Positions 32,312 to 45,225 of a DNA stretch of 64,000 nucleotides are shown here, piece by piece. The stretch comes from Diphasiastrum complanatum (lineage: Eukaryota; Streptophyta; Lycopodiopsida; Lycopodiales; Lycopodiaceae). The notes under the pieces are model-generated. The model ran no database searches. It saw only the letters and a list, made by a program, of their open reading frames with translations, and had not been told where the DNA came from. Position 1 is the stretch's first letter. Each line of letters begins with the position of its first letter. Both the position numbers and the translations under genes were made by a program. The DNA is taken from positions 23,995,005 to 24,059,004 of the forward strand of contig CM055092.1 of NCBI GenBank assembly GCA_029204225.1. The letters are read 5' to 3'.

Positions 32312-32824
32312 GAGAGAGGGGAAGAATTTATGACGTACATGAACAAGAAACGAACTCGAACAAGAAACGAACGAGAAACGAACTCAAACAGAAAATGTTC
32401 GTGCGCAGCGGAATGAACTATACGACTCTCTCCGTAAGCATGACTACGCCTATCAGAATGGCAGAACTTTAGTGATAGAAATCACAGTCATTCTAGATTA
32501 CGTAGCCAAACATTAATAGATGAAGCGCCGGAAGAATAATTTGTCACGAATAGCGGAGAGAGAGGGGAAGAATTTATGACGTACATGAATGAGAAACGAA
32601 CTCTTACAAGAAACGAACGAGAAATGAACTCGAACAGAAAATGTTCGTGCACAGCGGAATGAACTATACGACTCTCTCCGTAAGCATGACTACGCCTATC
32701 AGAATGGCAGAACTTTAGTGATAGAAATCACAGTCATTCTAGATTACATATCCAAACATTAATAGATGAAGTGCCAAAAGAATAATTTGTCACAAATAGC
32801 AAGACAAATTATATGTCGCGAATG
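32312..32824 (-). repeat. 256-bp direct tandem duplication of LTR-edge sequence
   Basis: Two adjacent copies with a period of 256 bp (GAAGAATTTATGACGTACAT at 32321 and 32577). Read on the minus strand, both carry the block TGATTTCTATCACT...TGATAGGCGTAGTCATGC found near the 3' ends of the E LTRs (34922-34970, 37460-37508). They look like duplicated fragments of an E-type LTR in the opposite direction. Confidence 0.75.
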
Positions 32825-33669
32825 ATTCGCGAAGAGCTAGACTATGCTCGACTGATAATTAGTCACGAATGATTTGCGAAAGACAAGACTAAATGTTAAT
32901 CGTCTATTACCAATAAGAACAACTAGAAAGATCAAACAAAATGAATGATAAGCATAGCAATATTAACATAGATCTGAATGCAAAACAATGAACTGTATCA
33001 GATTAAGTATATCATGTATACATGTCAATAATGCGGTAGAGCACAATACAGTAGCGGATGAAACCGCGTGCTCTACAAAGCTTATTTCAATCTGTAAAAA
33101 GAAATTAAATCTTAATTCTGACAAAATGAAGAATCAATGCTCAGGGCATCTACTTTGTTTATGTCGTCTTCTTCTACTCTCTTCATCATATCTTACACGA
33201 ATGGTGTCCAGTATATATATATTACATAATATTACAGGTGTGCAGATGTGAAAGTACAAAGTGAATGTGTTGTCTGTAGGAGATCGTGGGTGGCGGCAAT
33301 CGTTGTCCAATCTGTTAGCACAACTGCATGGGGTGAGCGTGAAAAGGGTGCGACGTCAGCCAGTGCTGAAGTGAATGTGGGTGATGATGCGAAAAGTGCA
33401 TCACTCTTACAAATGGCCTTAGGATAAGATTTACATGGTGCTTTAGCTTTTAGGGCACTTTTGACATTCTGTAAGATAGTGTCTCCTTTTTTCCTGTCAA
33501 GTTAAACTGTGTAGAAACACAGTGTCACGATTCTTTCGTCTTTTTTTTGTCTGTGTGAATTTGCATGTAAATATGCAAACTACGTGACAACGTTATTAAA
33601 TATGCAGCATGAATGGAGGCAGATTAAAATGGGATTTAGGAGAGCTAGAGGGAATAAATCCAACACGTA
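32825..33669. other. No recognisable gene
   Basis: Short frames without motifs; composition and phrases (cacagtgtc, gcgaaa) again resemble E-type LTR sequence. Confidence 0.4.
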
Positions 33670-34063
33670 GAACCAAAGTTGGTTTCACCTGACCCTAGAT
33701 GAATGATCAACAAACATGCAAGAAGAATCATGAAATAGAATTAGTCATTCACCATGGAAGAAACTGTGGGCTTAATTTTCAACAACATACGTGTTCGTAT
33801 TTTGCCATCTTGATATTACTCAATTTGACAAAAGGAATCTCTATCAAACGAAAGGGTTTGAAACGTTTGATGAAGGACACTTTTAATACAGACCAATCCG
33901 TCTTATCTTCATGATCGAGGTTAAAAAACCAGTCATGTGCTTTAGCGATCATGGTCATGGAAAACAATTGGACCATAGCATCGTTGGATGCTTCACCATA
34001 AACATCACACGCATTCTCAAAGATTTACAAGAATCTTTAAGGGTCCGAGCTACCGTCAAACTT
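33670..34063 (-). pseudogene. Ty3/gypsy gag fragment, right part
   Basis: The minus strand at 33779-33976 encodes MIAKAHDWFFNLDHEDKTDW then SVLKVSFIKRFKP. This is the A-x-x-W-F...W...F-x-x-x-F pattern of the retrotransposon gag domain in Ty3/gypsy elements. Element E was inserted at 34069; the same minus-strand sequence resumes at 37646. No gypsy pol is adjacent. Confidence 0.7.
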
Positions 34064-34068
34064 GGGTA

Positions 34069-35107
34069 TGTTGGATTATTCTCCTTCTTACTAATCGTCT
34101 AATTGGTTTTAATCTTCATCCATTGTTTATCCAGTTCTGCGGATTTTCCCGTGCGTTTACACAGTCTGCAGAATTACACGAAGTTTACGACAATGTCGCC
34201 TTTTTCGCCTGACAGAAATCTTGTGTAAAATCACAGTGTCGCATTTTTTGCTTTTTCCAAAAAGCATCAAATGTTAAGGAAATGACTCTGGCAAAGTGTG
34301 GGGGAAACCTAAATGAGATTTAAAAGCACCTTCTCCTTTTTTGTATTTTTCACGAAAAATCCGACAGTGTCGCCTGTGGCTGTTTTAGTCCATTTCTGCA
34401 GAGCTACAGTTTTGGTTCATTTATGCAAACATAACGTTTACAGCCAATCTCACCGCTTATCAACAATCAATGACAAGGAACCGGATGGATGGATGTCAGC
34501 GAATCACCAGCCAACTGGCGATCGCATTTGACGACCTAATTTCTTAGTATAAATAGTTGTTTATATTCATACAGTTTTATGATCATCAGAGTTATCAGAA
34601 GAAGTTTTTGAATAGTTAGCTCTCTCTCCCTCAAACCTGTGAGATTGCACACTCCTGAGCATTTTAACTCACTTCTTAGAATTGTTTTAGAGATTGCTAT
34701 TGTGTCACTGCTTATCAACATTGCGCTTAATTTAGACTTTCATTTTAGTCGCTCAGAGATTGAATCAATACTATCCTTCATTGCGTTCAGCTTCATCTCA
34801 GAATGTTTGCGACTAATTTTCGACTAATTATTTGTCTGATAATTTTTTATACTTAATTGTTTGACTACGTAATCACTGTAATACTGATGATTTCAAAGCT
34901 AGTTACTATAAGTTCAAACGTGATTTCTATCACTATTGTCCTGTTTTTAATTGATAGGCGTAGTCATGCATTGGAAAGATGAAGATAGTTTATTCTGCCA
35001 TGCACGAAAAGTTTTCTTTCTAGACACTCAAATTATTTTCATTCATTTCTTTTTCGAGTTCGTTTCTTTTCGAGCTAGACCTATATTCTGCACACCACTT
35101 TCCGACA
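34069..35107 (+). repeat. 5' LTR of element E
   Basis: 1039 bp, TGTTGGATTATT...TTTCCGACA. A TATAAATAG box lies at 34548-34556, about 480 bp in, a plausible U3 promoter. The sequence is rich in cacagtgtcgc-type motifs. Confidence 0.9.
34548..34556 (+). promoter_or_regulatory. TATA box in the E LTR
   Basis: TATAAATAG within the 5' LTR. The same place in the 3' LTR reads TATAGATAG, so only the 5' copy keeps the consensus. Confidence 0.5.
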
Positions 35108-35119
35108 TGGTATCAGAGC
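35108..35119 (+). other. tRNA-iMet primer binding site of element E
   Basis: TGGTATCAGAGC directly after the 5' LTR. A similar TGATATCAGAG phrase follows near 35151. Confidence 0.9.
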
Positions 35120-35340
35120 ATTTTCACTACTTCCTCATCTGATTCCAACATGATATCAGAGTGGAAGCTCAAATATTTGATATCTTTCACGATATAAAAT
35201 TGATATCATACTCTTTAGTTCTTTTCAACCTTTCAGTATCAGAGAATTGATTTCCTGTTGTTGGCATTACTACATCTTAGCGTCATCGACATAATCGACA
35301 GACTAAGTTCTAGATAGATTCTCAAAGTAAAGTCAGTCTT

Positions 35341-36490
35341 ATCACAGACAAGCTGAATGGATCCAATTATCATTTGTGGAAATTTAAAATGAAGACCTTG
35401 CTAATTGCCAGCAACTTATGGGATGTTGTTATAGGTATAGAAGTAAAACCTGAAGACGACGACTCAAAGTGGAAATCGAAGGACGGTAAAGCTTTCGCGC
35501 TTATTATCTTCAATATATCAGATACACAAATTGGACACATAGCTAAAGCTAAAACATCAAGATACATTTGGAGCATTTTGGACTCATTATATGACGTGAA
35601 GGACATAACTACTAAGTTACATCTACGAAGGAAATTCTTCACATTCAAAATGTCTGTTGGTGATTCACTTCAGAGTCACATTAACCAGTTTAAGAATCTC
35701 TTGCAACAGATGGCCACTGTCGGATCAGTCATAGACGATCAAGACGCAATTATGACATTGCTTTCAAGCTTGCCCTCTACATATGAGAACTGGGTGATGA
35801 TCATATCGACACACGCAGATTTAACTCTTACTGAGTTATCACTATGTTGCTGCAAGAAGATAATCGAAGAAGTCAAGACACTCCATCTACTTCCTCCTCT
35901 CAAGCTCTATATGTCAACAAAGGCTCTAAGCGACAGAAGCTAAAAAGCTCCAAGAAGCCTGCAATGAATCAGAAGTAGACTCAAAGTGAAGCACAACCAT
36001 CAGATCCACAATCGAAGAAGAAGATGTTTTGTAGGTATTGCAAGCGCAATAACCATGAGATCAAGGATTGCCGAATTCTCCAAGCCAAGAATACAGCCAA
36101 GCCACCTGATCAACAAGCAAACGCAGTTTCATCATCTCCCCAGGTCAAAGTGGACAAAGGCGCATTCATGGTCAAAGATCAAAGCGCATTTTTGGATGAT
36201 TCATGGTTTCTGGATTCTAGAGCAACTCAGCATATAACCAATCAATGTGAGATCTTCAACTCCTACACTCCTTATAACACAAATAAATTTGTTCATCTTG
36301 GTGACAATAGTACTCACACTATTGAAGGTGAAGGTACTGTAAGATTGCGGTTCCAGCATGATCAATTCAAATTATTATCAAAGGTTTTATACGTTCCTAA
36401 ACTCTCTACAAATCTACATTAAATCTGGAGTCACACAGAAGATTCTATGTAGAACTAACTTTGAAGGTCAAGGCATTCAAGGATTTAGAT
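35341..36490 (+). pseudogene. gag and protease start of element E
   Basis: About 35350-35943: copia gag core (LNGSNYHLWKFKMKTLLIAS, IFNISDTQIGHIAKAKTS, LHLRRKFFTFKMS, QMATVGSVIDDQ, LLSSLPSTYENW). After a frame break near 35935, frame 36024-36422 has the zinc knuckle CRYCKRNNHEIKDC, a Gln-rich linker and the protease entry FLDSRATQHITN, where the usual DSGAT reads DSRAT. The frame stops after VLYVPKLSTNLH. The last pol codons (KVKAFKDLD) follow from about 36440. The frame at 36024-36422 is nearly the same protein as the minus-strand frame at 11405-11755. Confidence 0.88.
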
Positions 36491-36500
36491 TAAGGGGGAG

Positions 36501-37645
36501 TGTTGGATTATTCTCCTTCTTATTAATCGTCTAATCGGTTTTAATTTTCATCTATTGTTTATCTAGTTCTACATATTTTCTCATGTGTTTACACAGTCTG
36601 CAAAATTACAAGTGTTTTTACACAGTCTGTAGAATTACACGGAGTTTACGATAGTGTCGTCTTTTTTGCCTGACACAAATCTCGGGTAAAACCACAGTGT
36701 CGTATTTTTCGCTTTTTCCAAAGAGCCTCAAATGTTAAGAAAATGACTTTGGCAAAGTGTGGGAGAATCCTAAATGAGATTTAAGACACCTCTTTTTTTT
36801 CATTTTTCGCAAAAAACCCGACAGTGTCACCTATGGCTGTTTTAGTCCATTTCAGCATAGCTATAGTTTTGGTTCGTTTATGCAGACAGAATGTTTACGG
36901 CCAATTTCACCGCTTATCAACAATCAATGACAAGGAACCGGATGGATGCCAACGAATCACCAGCCAACTGGCGATCGCATTTGGTGATCTAATTTCTTAG
37001 TATAGATAGTTGTTCATATTCATATAGTTTTATGATCATCGAAGTTATCAGAAGAAGTTTTTGAATAGTTAGCTCTCTCTCCCTCAAGCCTACGAACTTG
37101 AACACTCCTAAGCATTCTAGCTCACTTCTTTGAGTTTTTTTAGAGATTGCTATTGCGCCACTCCTTATCAGCATTGCCCTTAATTCAGACTTCCATTTTA
37201 GCCGCTCAGAGATAGCATAGAGTACGCGACTTCGATCCGCAACTAATTGTACTCATTTACTTCTGTTACGTTTTCATACTGAATCAATACTATCCTTCAT
37301 TGCGTTCAGCTTTGTCTTAGAATGTATGCGTTTTTGTATCTCTTCGCGACTAATTCGCGAATGATTCGCGACTAATTATTTGTCTGATATTTTTTTATGC
37401 TTAATTGTTTGGCTATTGTAGTACTGATGATTTCAAAGTTAGTTACTATAAGTTCAAACGTGATTTCTATCACTATTGTCGTGTTTGAAATTGATAGGCA
37501 TAGTCATGCATTGGAAAGATGAAGATAGTTTATTCCGCCATGCACAAAACGTTTTCTTTCTAGACACTTATTATTTTCATTCATTTCTTTTTTGAGTTTG
37601 TTTCTTTTTTAGCTAGACCTATCTTTTGCACACCACTTTCTGATA
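36501..37645 (+). repeat. 3' LTR of element E
   Basis: 1145 bp, longer than its partner. It has a ~36-bp internal duplication (the TTTACACAGTCTG...AATTACA unit near 36590-36640) and keeps ~70 bp near 37215-37285 that the 5' LTR lacks. It ends TTTCTGATA, where the 5' LTR has TTTCCGACA. Confidence 0.88.
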
Positions 37646-37650
37646 GGGTA

Positions 37651-37850
37651 GATCCAACTTGGGTGTTCTATTCTCAACATGAGCTTCGTGGGTAGCAAAA
37701 GCTCCATTAAGGTGTGTTCTGGCCTGTGATGATTCATCACCATAAAAAAAATGGGCTCGTCCACATGAAGATTCGGCTCTATGACATTTCCGGATCTCGA
37801 ATGGGTTTGTTGATGGTTTGTGTATGTGTGATTTCATTCAAGAGAACCTA
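37651..37850 (-). pseudogene. Ty3/gypsy gag fragment, left part
   Basis: The minus-strand flank continues the region split by element E, encoding fragments such as MLRIEHPSWIYP upstream of the gag core at 33670-34063. The adjoining GGGTA duplication supports continuity. Confidence 0.45.
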
Positions 37851-38112
37851 TGACGGCAGATTTCGTCAGATGTAGGTGACACCATTCGGGTGGATATATG
37901 TGGTATGGGGATTAGTATGGTGTACCATTGGGTAAGATCTCGTGTTTTATTTTTTGTATGGGTTTTTTGTTGTTTTTGCTGATTGGGTTTTTTTTTTTTT
38001 TGAAAAAATCGGTTATTGGATAAGTTAAGTATTCAGTGAGTGGCATATGGACAGAGTTTGTTAATTGATAGGTTAGGTACTAGGTGGTAAAGGTGTCAAA
38101 AAGGAGTGGAGT

Positions 38113-38466
38113 TTGTTGGTTGAATTTTTTTTAATGCGCCAGTTATTGAAAAAACAAAAGGTTTTGAGCCACAAAGCTTTGCTAGCTTTCAAGCTCAAGT
38201 CTGCGGAAACACGAGGAAGCTGCCCAGACACGAACACCGAAGCTTCGATGACTGAAGGCTTGAAGGCAACAATAAAATGTTCATTGAGTGAAGTCCACTT
38301 GAACACAAAGGAAAAACGTTCATGGACCCAAGGCAACCTAATCACAAGGCCAAAGAGGGAGAACTTTCAAGTCACGACAGCCGAAGGAATGCAAATCGCG
38401 TCTGACAATGTTGCCCCTTTAAATTTGGTCAAACCTTCAGTGAAAATGAGTTCTACTAAGGAATGA
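38113..38466 (+). CDS. Unidentified 117-codon ORF
   Basis: Open from MLVEFFLMRQ to TGA 38464-38466. Composition is Lys/Ser/Thr-rich, hydrophilic, with no known domain or Cys motif. It lies about 240 bp upstream of the first readable part of the Penelope-like RT and on the same strand, so it might be part of that element's N-terminal region, but no homology is visible to me. It may be chance. Confidence 0.25.
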   Translation: MLVEFFLMRQLLKKQKVLSHKALLAFKLKSAETRGSCPDTNTEASMTEGLKATIKCSLSEVHLNTKEKRSWTQGNLITRPKRENFQVTTAEGMQIASDNVAPLNLVKPSVKMSSTKE

Positions 38467-38699
38467 CATATATCATTACAAACAAACTTTCACATATGAT
38501 TTTCAACGGTTACTGGTAGAAGATATTCCAGTGACCCCTGCTTCTGAAAATATAGATACCGCGACATTGGATTTGCTTGTAAATACAACTACAATGATTT
38601 TGAAAAATCCAGTTAATCATGTCGATACAACATTGGTAGATGACCACTAGTGGTTAGAAGAGACAGAGGAAAGTTTTTTCTACATTTACGTTATTATAA

Positions 38700-40622
38700 C
38701 AGATGCTGATGTTAAACAATTATATGCTGAAAGGCTTACTTCAGATTTTTGGTCATATTGATGAGACTTTTGAGCTTATTGTATTTGATTGGTCTTATTT
38801 TCCACATTTGAAGCATGAATGGTATAAACCCTTTCAAGTTTTTTGTGATTTTGATGTTGACAATTCCACCTTGTACTTGCGCTTACAATAAACGTTTTGA
38901 AGAGTTCATTTCTAAAAATTTTGCGCATGTTGTCTCGATGGATACTGGAATTATTAGAAGGAAAGTTTTAAAGAATGACTTGAACAAAGGTCTTAATCAC
39001 ATCCCAATGCGCCAGTCTAATATAAGTGAGGTGTCTTTAGAACTTTATCGTGGATGGTTTGAATTGGCAAGTTTTTTACGTACTTATCAAAATATTGATC
39101 ATGAGACTGTTATGGAACATGCCTTGATTTGCAAAGATGTTGTAACAAACTTTTTGAAAAATACCAAGTGGCTATGGAAAAAGGATTATGAACAACAAAC
39201 TTACAAATGCCATTGTTGAACGTAATTGGATTACTATCAATCTATATGTTAATGTTGTAGATAAGTGCAACATAACCTATGTTTTATGTGCATCTACTTT
39301 GTAAGAAGTTTGGCTTTGGTTAGACTGTCTAGTCCAGATTTGCCCCATTTCCAAATGAAAATGATAATACATTAGACATGGCTATGATTAAGATTCGAGA
39401 TATGTTTGCTACTAAAATACCTGATTTTCTAATAGGGAAAGAAGAATTGCCTTTCTTACTATGTAGTTTCAAAGCACACAAAAATGCGTTCAGATGGATT
39501 ACAAATGCACATGACTGCTACTTTTCAAAGGTGGCCACGATTATTTCTGGAGCTCTCGATATACTGACTCCTCTCCTTATGGAGAGAGCAGGCCTTAAGG
39601 CAACTTCATACCGGAGTATCCTAAATGTGGATACTAACCTATTCTAGTAGTGTGACTCATCCACTGAATTTTATCTTAATGTGCCTAACAAAATCACTTC
39701 AATGTGGTCCACTGACATTGCAAAATGCTATGAAACTATTCCTCTTAATGGTCCAGATGGGCTAAAAATAATAATACGGAAAATGATAAGGTATGCATTC
39801 AAGTCTTGTAAAAACAAAAAACTTGCCTATCAATGGAAATCGAGCCTTAAGCAATTTGACTGGAAATGGGTTACCAATCAGACTGATAATTGGACTGTGA
39901 TTGACATAGAACCTCTTTGCTAGTATAATGATATATTGATTGACAATTGCATAGTAAGATTATAAAATAGGACTTGGAAACAAGTCTGTGTGGTATTCCT
40001 ATGGGTTTTGCATGTTCCCCTACATGGTGTAACTGGTATCTGTCATTCTTTGAAATACATTTTATGAAAAGACTGGCCAGACTTGGAAAAGTGGAATACC
40101 TACGTGCCTTCAAACATACTTTCTGTTATATTGATGATATTTGTTTCATAAACAACACAGATGCTCTTGTATTTCTAAACAAGGAGCAACCTCGAATTGA
40201 TGATAATGCCTTATGGATCTATCCCTTGGAGTACCTCACTATAGGAAATGAAGATGCTTCGGATAACACGTTTAATTTTTTGAATATTACCACTACCTTT
40301 GATTCTTTATCAGGAAAGTTTCATATGAAAAAATTTTACAAGAGACGGAAACTTCCATTTTTGTTTTTTCAATATATACACTTAATTGCCAATAGGCCGA
40401 TTATGAACTCATATAAAGTTATTGTCACTCAAATTATTGCTGCCATGTATTGTTGTAGAGAACAAGATACCTTTATGGATGAGGTCAAAACCATTGTTCT
40501 TGCTTTTCAAAAAATGGCTTCATGAGAGGAAGATTGTATGAGATTTTAAACAACCTATTCCTACATGATTTGTTCCCTGGGCTCAAGTTTACTTTACCAA
40601 AAAATGCTAAATTTCTTTTGTG
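38700..40622 (+). pseudogene. Penelope-like-type reverse transcriptase, decayed
   Basis: Five frame-shifted pieces form one RT. 38815-39219 holds an N-terminal block (NFAHVVSMDTGIIRRKVLK, then LNKGLNHIPMR), like the H-V-V-x-x-D...L-x-x-G-x-x-x-x-P pattern before Penelope-like RT cores. 39378-39647 holds LPFLLCSFKAHKNAFRWI (the K-x-H-K box). 39681-39923 holds STDIAKCYETIPL (motif A, Asp codon 39714-39716). 39940-40525 holds LIDNCIV, GIPMGFACSPTWCNWYL (39992 on), the catalytic YIDD at 40127-40138, then FNFLNITTTF and FYKRRKLPFLFFQYIH. A frameshift near 40515 leads into a thumb-like end (KNGFMRGRLYEILNN) closing at about 40622. Copia and LINE RTs lack this motif set. Stops and shifts show it is dead, yet both catalytic motifs remain. 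No GIY-YIG nuclease is seen; 35 bp further on the (CT)n tract begins. Confidence 0.8.
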
Positions 40623-40655
40623 AGAGACTTTGCTAGCTGTGAATATGGTTGGTGG

Positions 40656-40825
<170 letters not shown>

Positions 40826-41143
40826 GGGCTCTGTTACGTACATATATCATTCTATTTGTTTCGCAGACCTTTGTAGAATGCAAATGTCGCGTATCAACCT
40901 TATTTACTAGTCGGGGCGGAAAAAAAATGCCTTACTATGATAGAAGACCCCACTTACTAGAAAAAAGTTTTTTTTTTTAAATGGTGGGAAAGTTGTTACT
41001 CTTTCCAATGGCCAAGATTTGTGCACATTTTGAACAGTCAATCTAATGGTGAGCAACAATTTGCACTTAGGACACCTAAGTGTCCTTTGGTTCTATAAAG
41101 AGGGAAATCACAAAACCCTATTCACTTTCCATCATACTTTCTT

Positions 41144-41309
<166 letters not shown>

Positions 41310-41804
41310 CTTCAGTCCTGCTCTACTGGTGCTTTACTTTACGGTGATTGCAATTGAAGAGGAATACTCATGAATGCTACTGGAAGGGCAATCGTGTGAA
41401 CGATACTACAACCTAAGTTGAGAATGATGTGAGGAATGCTAGCTCGCTGATAATGAAGGTTGTGTGCTGTGCTTTATGATTAGGAATGGATGCTTACAAC
41501 TTGCTATGATTACCGTTGTGTAGTAGCAAGTTTTGGCCTGCAAAACTGTGATTCGGCACTCTTGCAATCAAGCGCTATCTCAAGGAGCAGTAGTGGGCAC
41601 CTTTACAGGTATTTTTTCCACCTCTGATTGAGTTATGATTGGCGTTGGACAGTGATCCAAGTGTATACGAAAAATATCACTAATTATGTTTGATGAGTAA
41701 TCGCTAGCCAGCGTTTCTTTTTTAGTAGAAATTCCATTATGCTATTGCAATGAAGAATGGCCTTGCATGCATGCATAACTCCACGCATTTTACAATATGT
41801 AAGG

Positions 41805-42810
41805 CTTTAACGAAGCCGTATCAGGGCATAAGCCATACCGATCAGTGCAAGAGCAAAAGAGATGTATTAGGTTCACATTTACATTTTACATGTAAGAAAT
41901 TATCCTTCACTATACTGATGGACAGAGATATGACTATGGTCACAGCGTTAGGTACTAGAGCACCTCCGTGCTATGCTAGCCCCCATGAATATCCCGTAAC
42001 TGTTTTTTGGAAGTCCAAACACTGAATAACTTGGGCAAATCCATGCCATTCAAGTGTACCATTGTCAAGCTCTATATGAGTACGTGACCTTACAAACAAC
42101 ACTGGGACACATGATGCAAGCGAACTTAATCAAATAAAAACTACAAGCTCATGTCTATTTTAACGTACATAAGATCATACTTTTCTAACTTTATTAGTTA
42201 CTACCATTAAAGGAAGCAATTTTCAGTAATATCATGCATGGATAAGACTTCTTGTAGTAACGAGTAAGGCTACCCACCGTATTGGTGCAGTTTTGTATAG
42301 CATCGTACCTGAATGATAGACAAAGTCATCTCTTGCAAATTATCCATCTTCAGTAGTTTTAACAAATCACCTACGTGCTAAGATTCAAACCGAAAGTATT
42401 GTGTTAGGCGTAGAGTACTTCTATCACCCTCATAGTCTTTAACAATATTTAATCCATCATTTTGCCGCAGATTATTAACTTATCATTAAACTTTTTTGAG
42501 ACCATTTCCTTCCCCACAATATCCACATCATACAGATAATCATGTTCTGTGCACACGTCTTCTCAGGAAGAAACAATCAAACCAAGCTTTCTTCATGTTA
42601 CACTCCTTAGAAGCCATACTACTCTTTATCAGAGACAGCAATCATCATAGTTTCTATCATACAACCATAGCAATCATCCAAAGAAACCAATCATAGCAAG
42701 TTACAGCCAATGGAGTAGCAGGAATGCTCTTATCAACCACATATAAGCATTCTTCATTGGTATCAATGCAAACAATAAGTAAAGACAGCGGTCCATCGCA
42801 CTTTTGCAAT
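41805..42810. other. Spacer of the inverted repeat
   Basis: About 1.0 kb, AT-rich, no frame above about 90 codons and no recognised domain. If this is a transposon, this copy is non-autonomous. Confidence 0.6.
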
Positions 42811-43331
42811 CCTTAAATATTGTAAAATGCCTGGAGTTATGCATGCATGCAAGGCCATGCTTCATCGCAGTAGCATAATGGAATTTCTACTCGAAAAGAA
42901 GCATTGGTCAGCGGGCCATTCCACTATAGCACTGGCCAGCGATTACTCATCAAACATAATCAGTGATATTTTTTGTATACACCTGGATCACTGTCCAGCG
43001 CCAACCATAACTCAATCAGAGGTGGAAAAAATACCTGTAAAGGTGCCCACTACTGCTCCTTGAGGCAACGCTTGATTGCAAGAGTGCCGAATCACAGTTT
43101 TGCAAGCCAAAACTTGCTACTACACAACGGTAGTCACAACAAGTTGTAAGCATCCATTCCTAATTGTAAATCACAGCACACAACCTTCATTATCAGCGAG
43201 CTAGCATTCCTCACATCATTCTCACCTTAGGTTGCAGTATCATTCACACGATTGCCCTTCCAGTAACATTCACGAGTATTCCTCTTCAATTGCAATCATC
43301 GTAAAGTAAAGAACCAGTAGAGCGGGACTGA

Positions 43332-43476
<145 letters not shown>

Positions 43477-43790
43477 TATGAGGAAAAGTGAATAGGATTT
43501 TGTGATTTCCCTCTTTATAGAACCAGAGGACACTTAGGTGTACTAAGTGCAAATTGTTGCTCACCGTTAGATTGATTGTTCAAAATGTGCACAGATCTTG
43601 GCCATTGGAAAGACTAACAACTTTCCCACCATTTTTTTTAAAAAAACTTTTTTCTAATAAGTGGGGTCTTCTATCATAGTAAGGCATTTTTTTTTTCTGC
43701 CCCGACTAGTGAATAAGGTTAGTACACGACATTTGCATTCTATAGAGGTTTGCGAAACGAATAGAGTGACATATGTACGTAACAGAGCCC

Positions 43791-44395
<605 letters not shown>

Positions 44396-44407
44396 AAGCT
44401 TAATGCT

Positions 44408-45160
44408 TGTCGCAGCACGAACAAGACACAAAGGTCGAACGAGAACAATTCGCGACAGTCAACATGTCTTTGACTCGAAGCACAAACGATTCGCGAATCA
44501 ATCACGAATCGTAAACACACCTCCAGGACCACGATACGAAAAGAATGAAACAAACGAGGAAAAACCTTTTGCGCTGCCAGCTGGCAGCTCAATGGGCTTC
44601 ATGCCCAGCTGAAATGAATAGCAATGACGGAGACTAACTAGCTAGTTGATTAGCGTTAACTAGTCTTGTGATTCTACATTTTAGCTATCTTGTAAACTCC
44701 ACATAGTGGAGGTATAAACGATCCTCTCTAGATCATAACCATGTGAGAAGAAGAAGAGAAAAAGAAGAGAGATAGAATATACAGAGATCTGTAAGAAACA
44801 GAGAGAGACGTAGCAAATAGAGTAAGAAAGCAAAAAATACCATAGCTGTGCATGAAAATCTGCCAAGGAGCAGAACACAACGAAAGAGCAAAGAGTCATT
44901 CCGCCAACGAGCGAGACACTGACGATCTCGTCTTAAACCAAAACTGACAGTATAATCACTCTATTTTGTGTATCTCTTGGTCTTGTGTTGTGTCTCTTGA
45001 TTGCTAGAATAAAATATATTTTTTGTGATGCATAGTCGAGTGTCTGGGATCCCGTAAGAGCTTCCGCACGAAAAGAAAAATTGAAAACAGAAAATTGTTC
45101 GCGAATCAGAAGAGAGGACGAACATGAAACAAAAGAAGGAAGAAAAAGGCTTCTGCGACA
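44408..45160 (+). repeat. 5' LTR of element G
   Basis: 753 bp. It contains GATTCGCGAATC-type palindromes around 44488 and a TATAAAC box near 44713. Its last ~185 bp match 46413-46575. Confidence 0.85.
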
Positions 45161-45172
45161 TGGTATCAGAGC
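45161..45172 (+). other. tRNA-iMet primer binding site of element G
   Basis: TGGTATCAGAGC directly after the LTR end GCGACA. Confidence 0.92.
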
Positions 45173-45225
45173 CAACAGGTTATCACTACTGATATCCCAA
45201 CAGTGATTCTTCCAGACAACACAAT

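Larger units (their letters stand above)
34069..37645 (+). mobile_element. Element E: gag-protease-only Ty1/copia (TR-GAG-like)
   Basis: Plus strand, LTRs 34069-35107 and 36501-37645, primer site 35108-35119, interior only 1.39 kb, purine tract 36492-36500. The identical 5-mers GGGTA at 34064-34068 and 37646-37650 are the target duplication. The interior encodes gag, zinc knuckle and the start of protease, then jumps to the last ~16 codons of pol (VELTLKVKAFKDLD, stop before the purine tract). Integrase, RT and RNase H are absent, so movement needed proteins from elsewhere. The LTRs differ by point changes and by two length differences. Confidence 0.93.
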
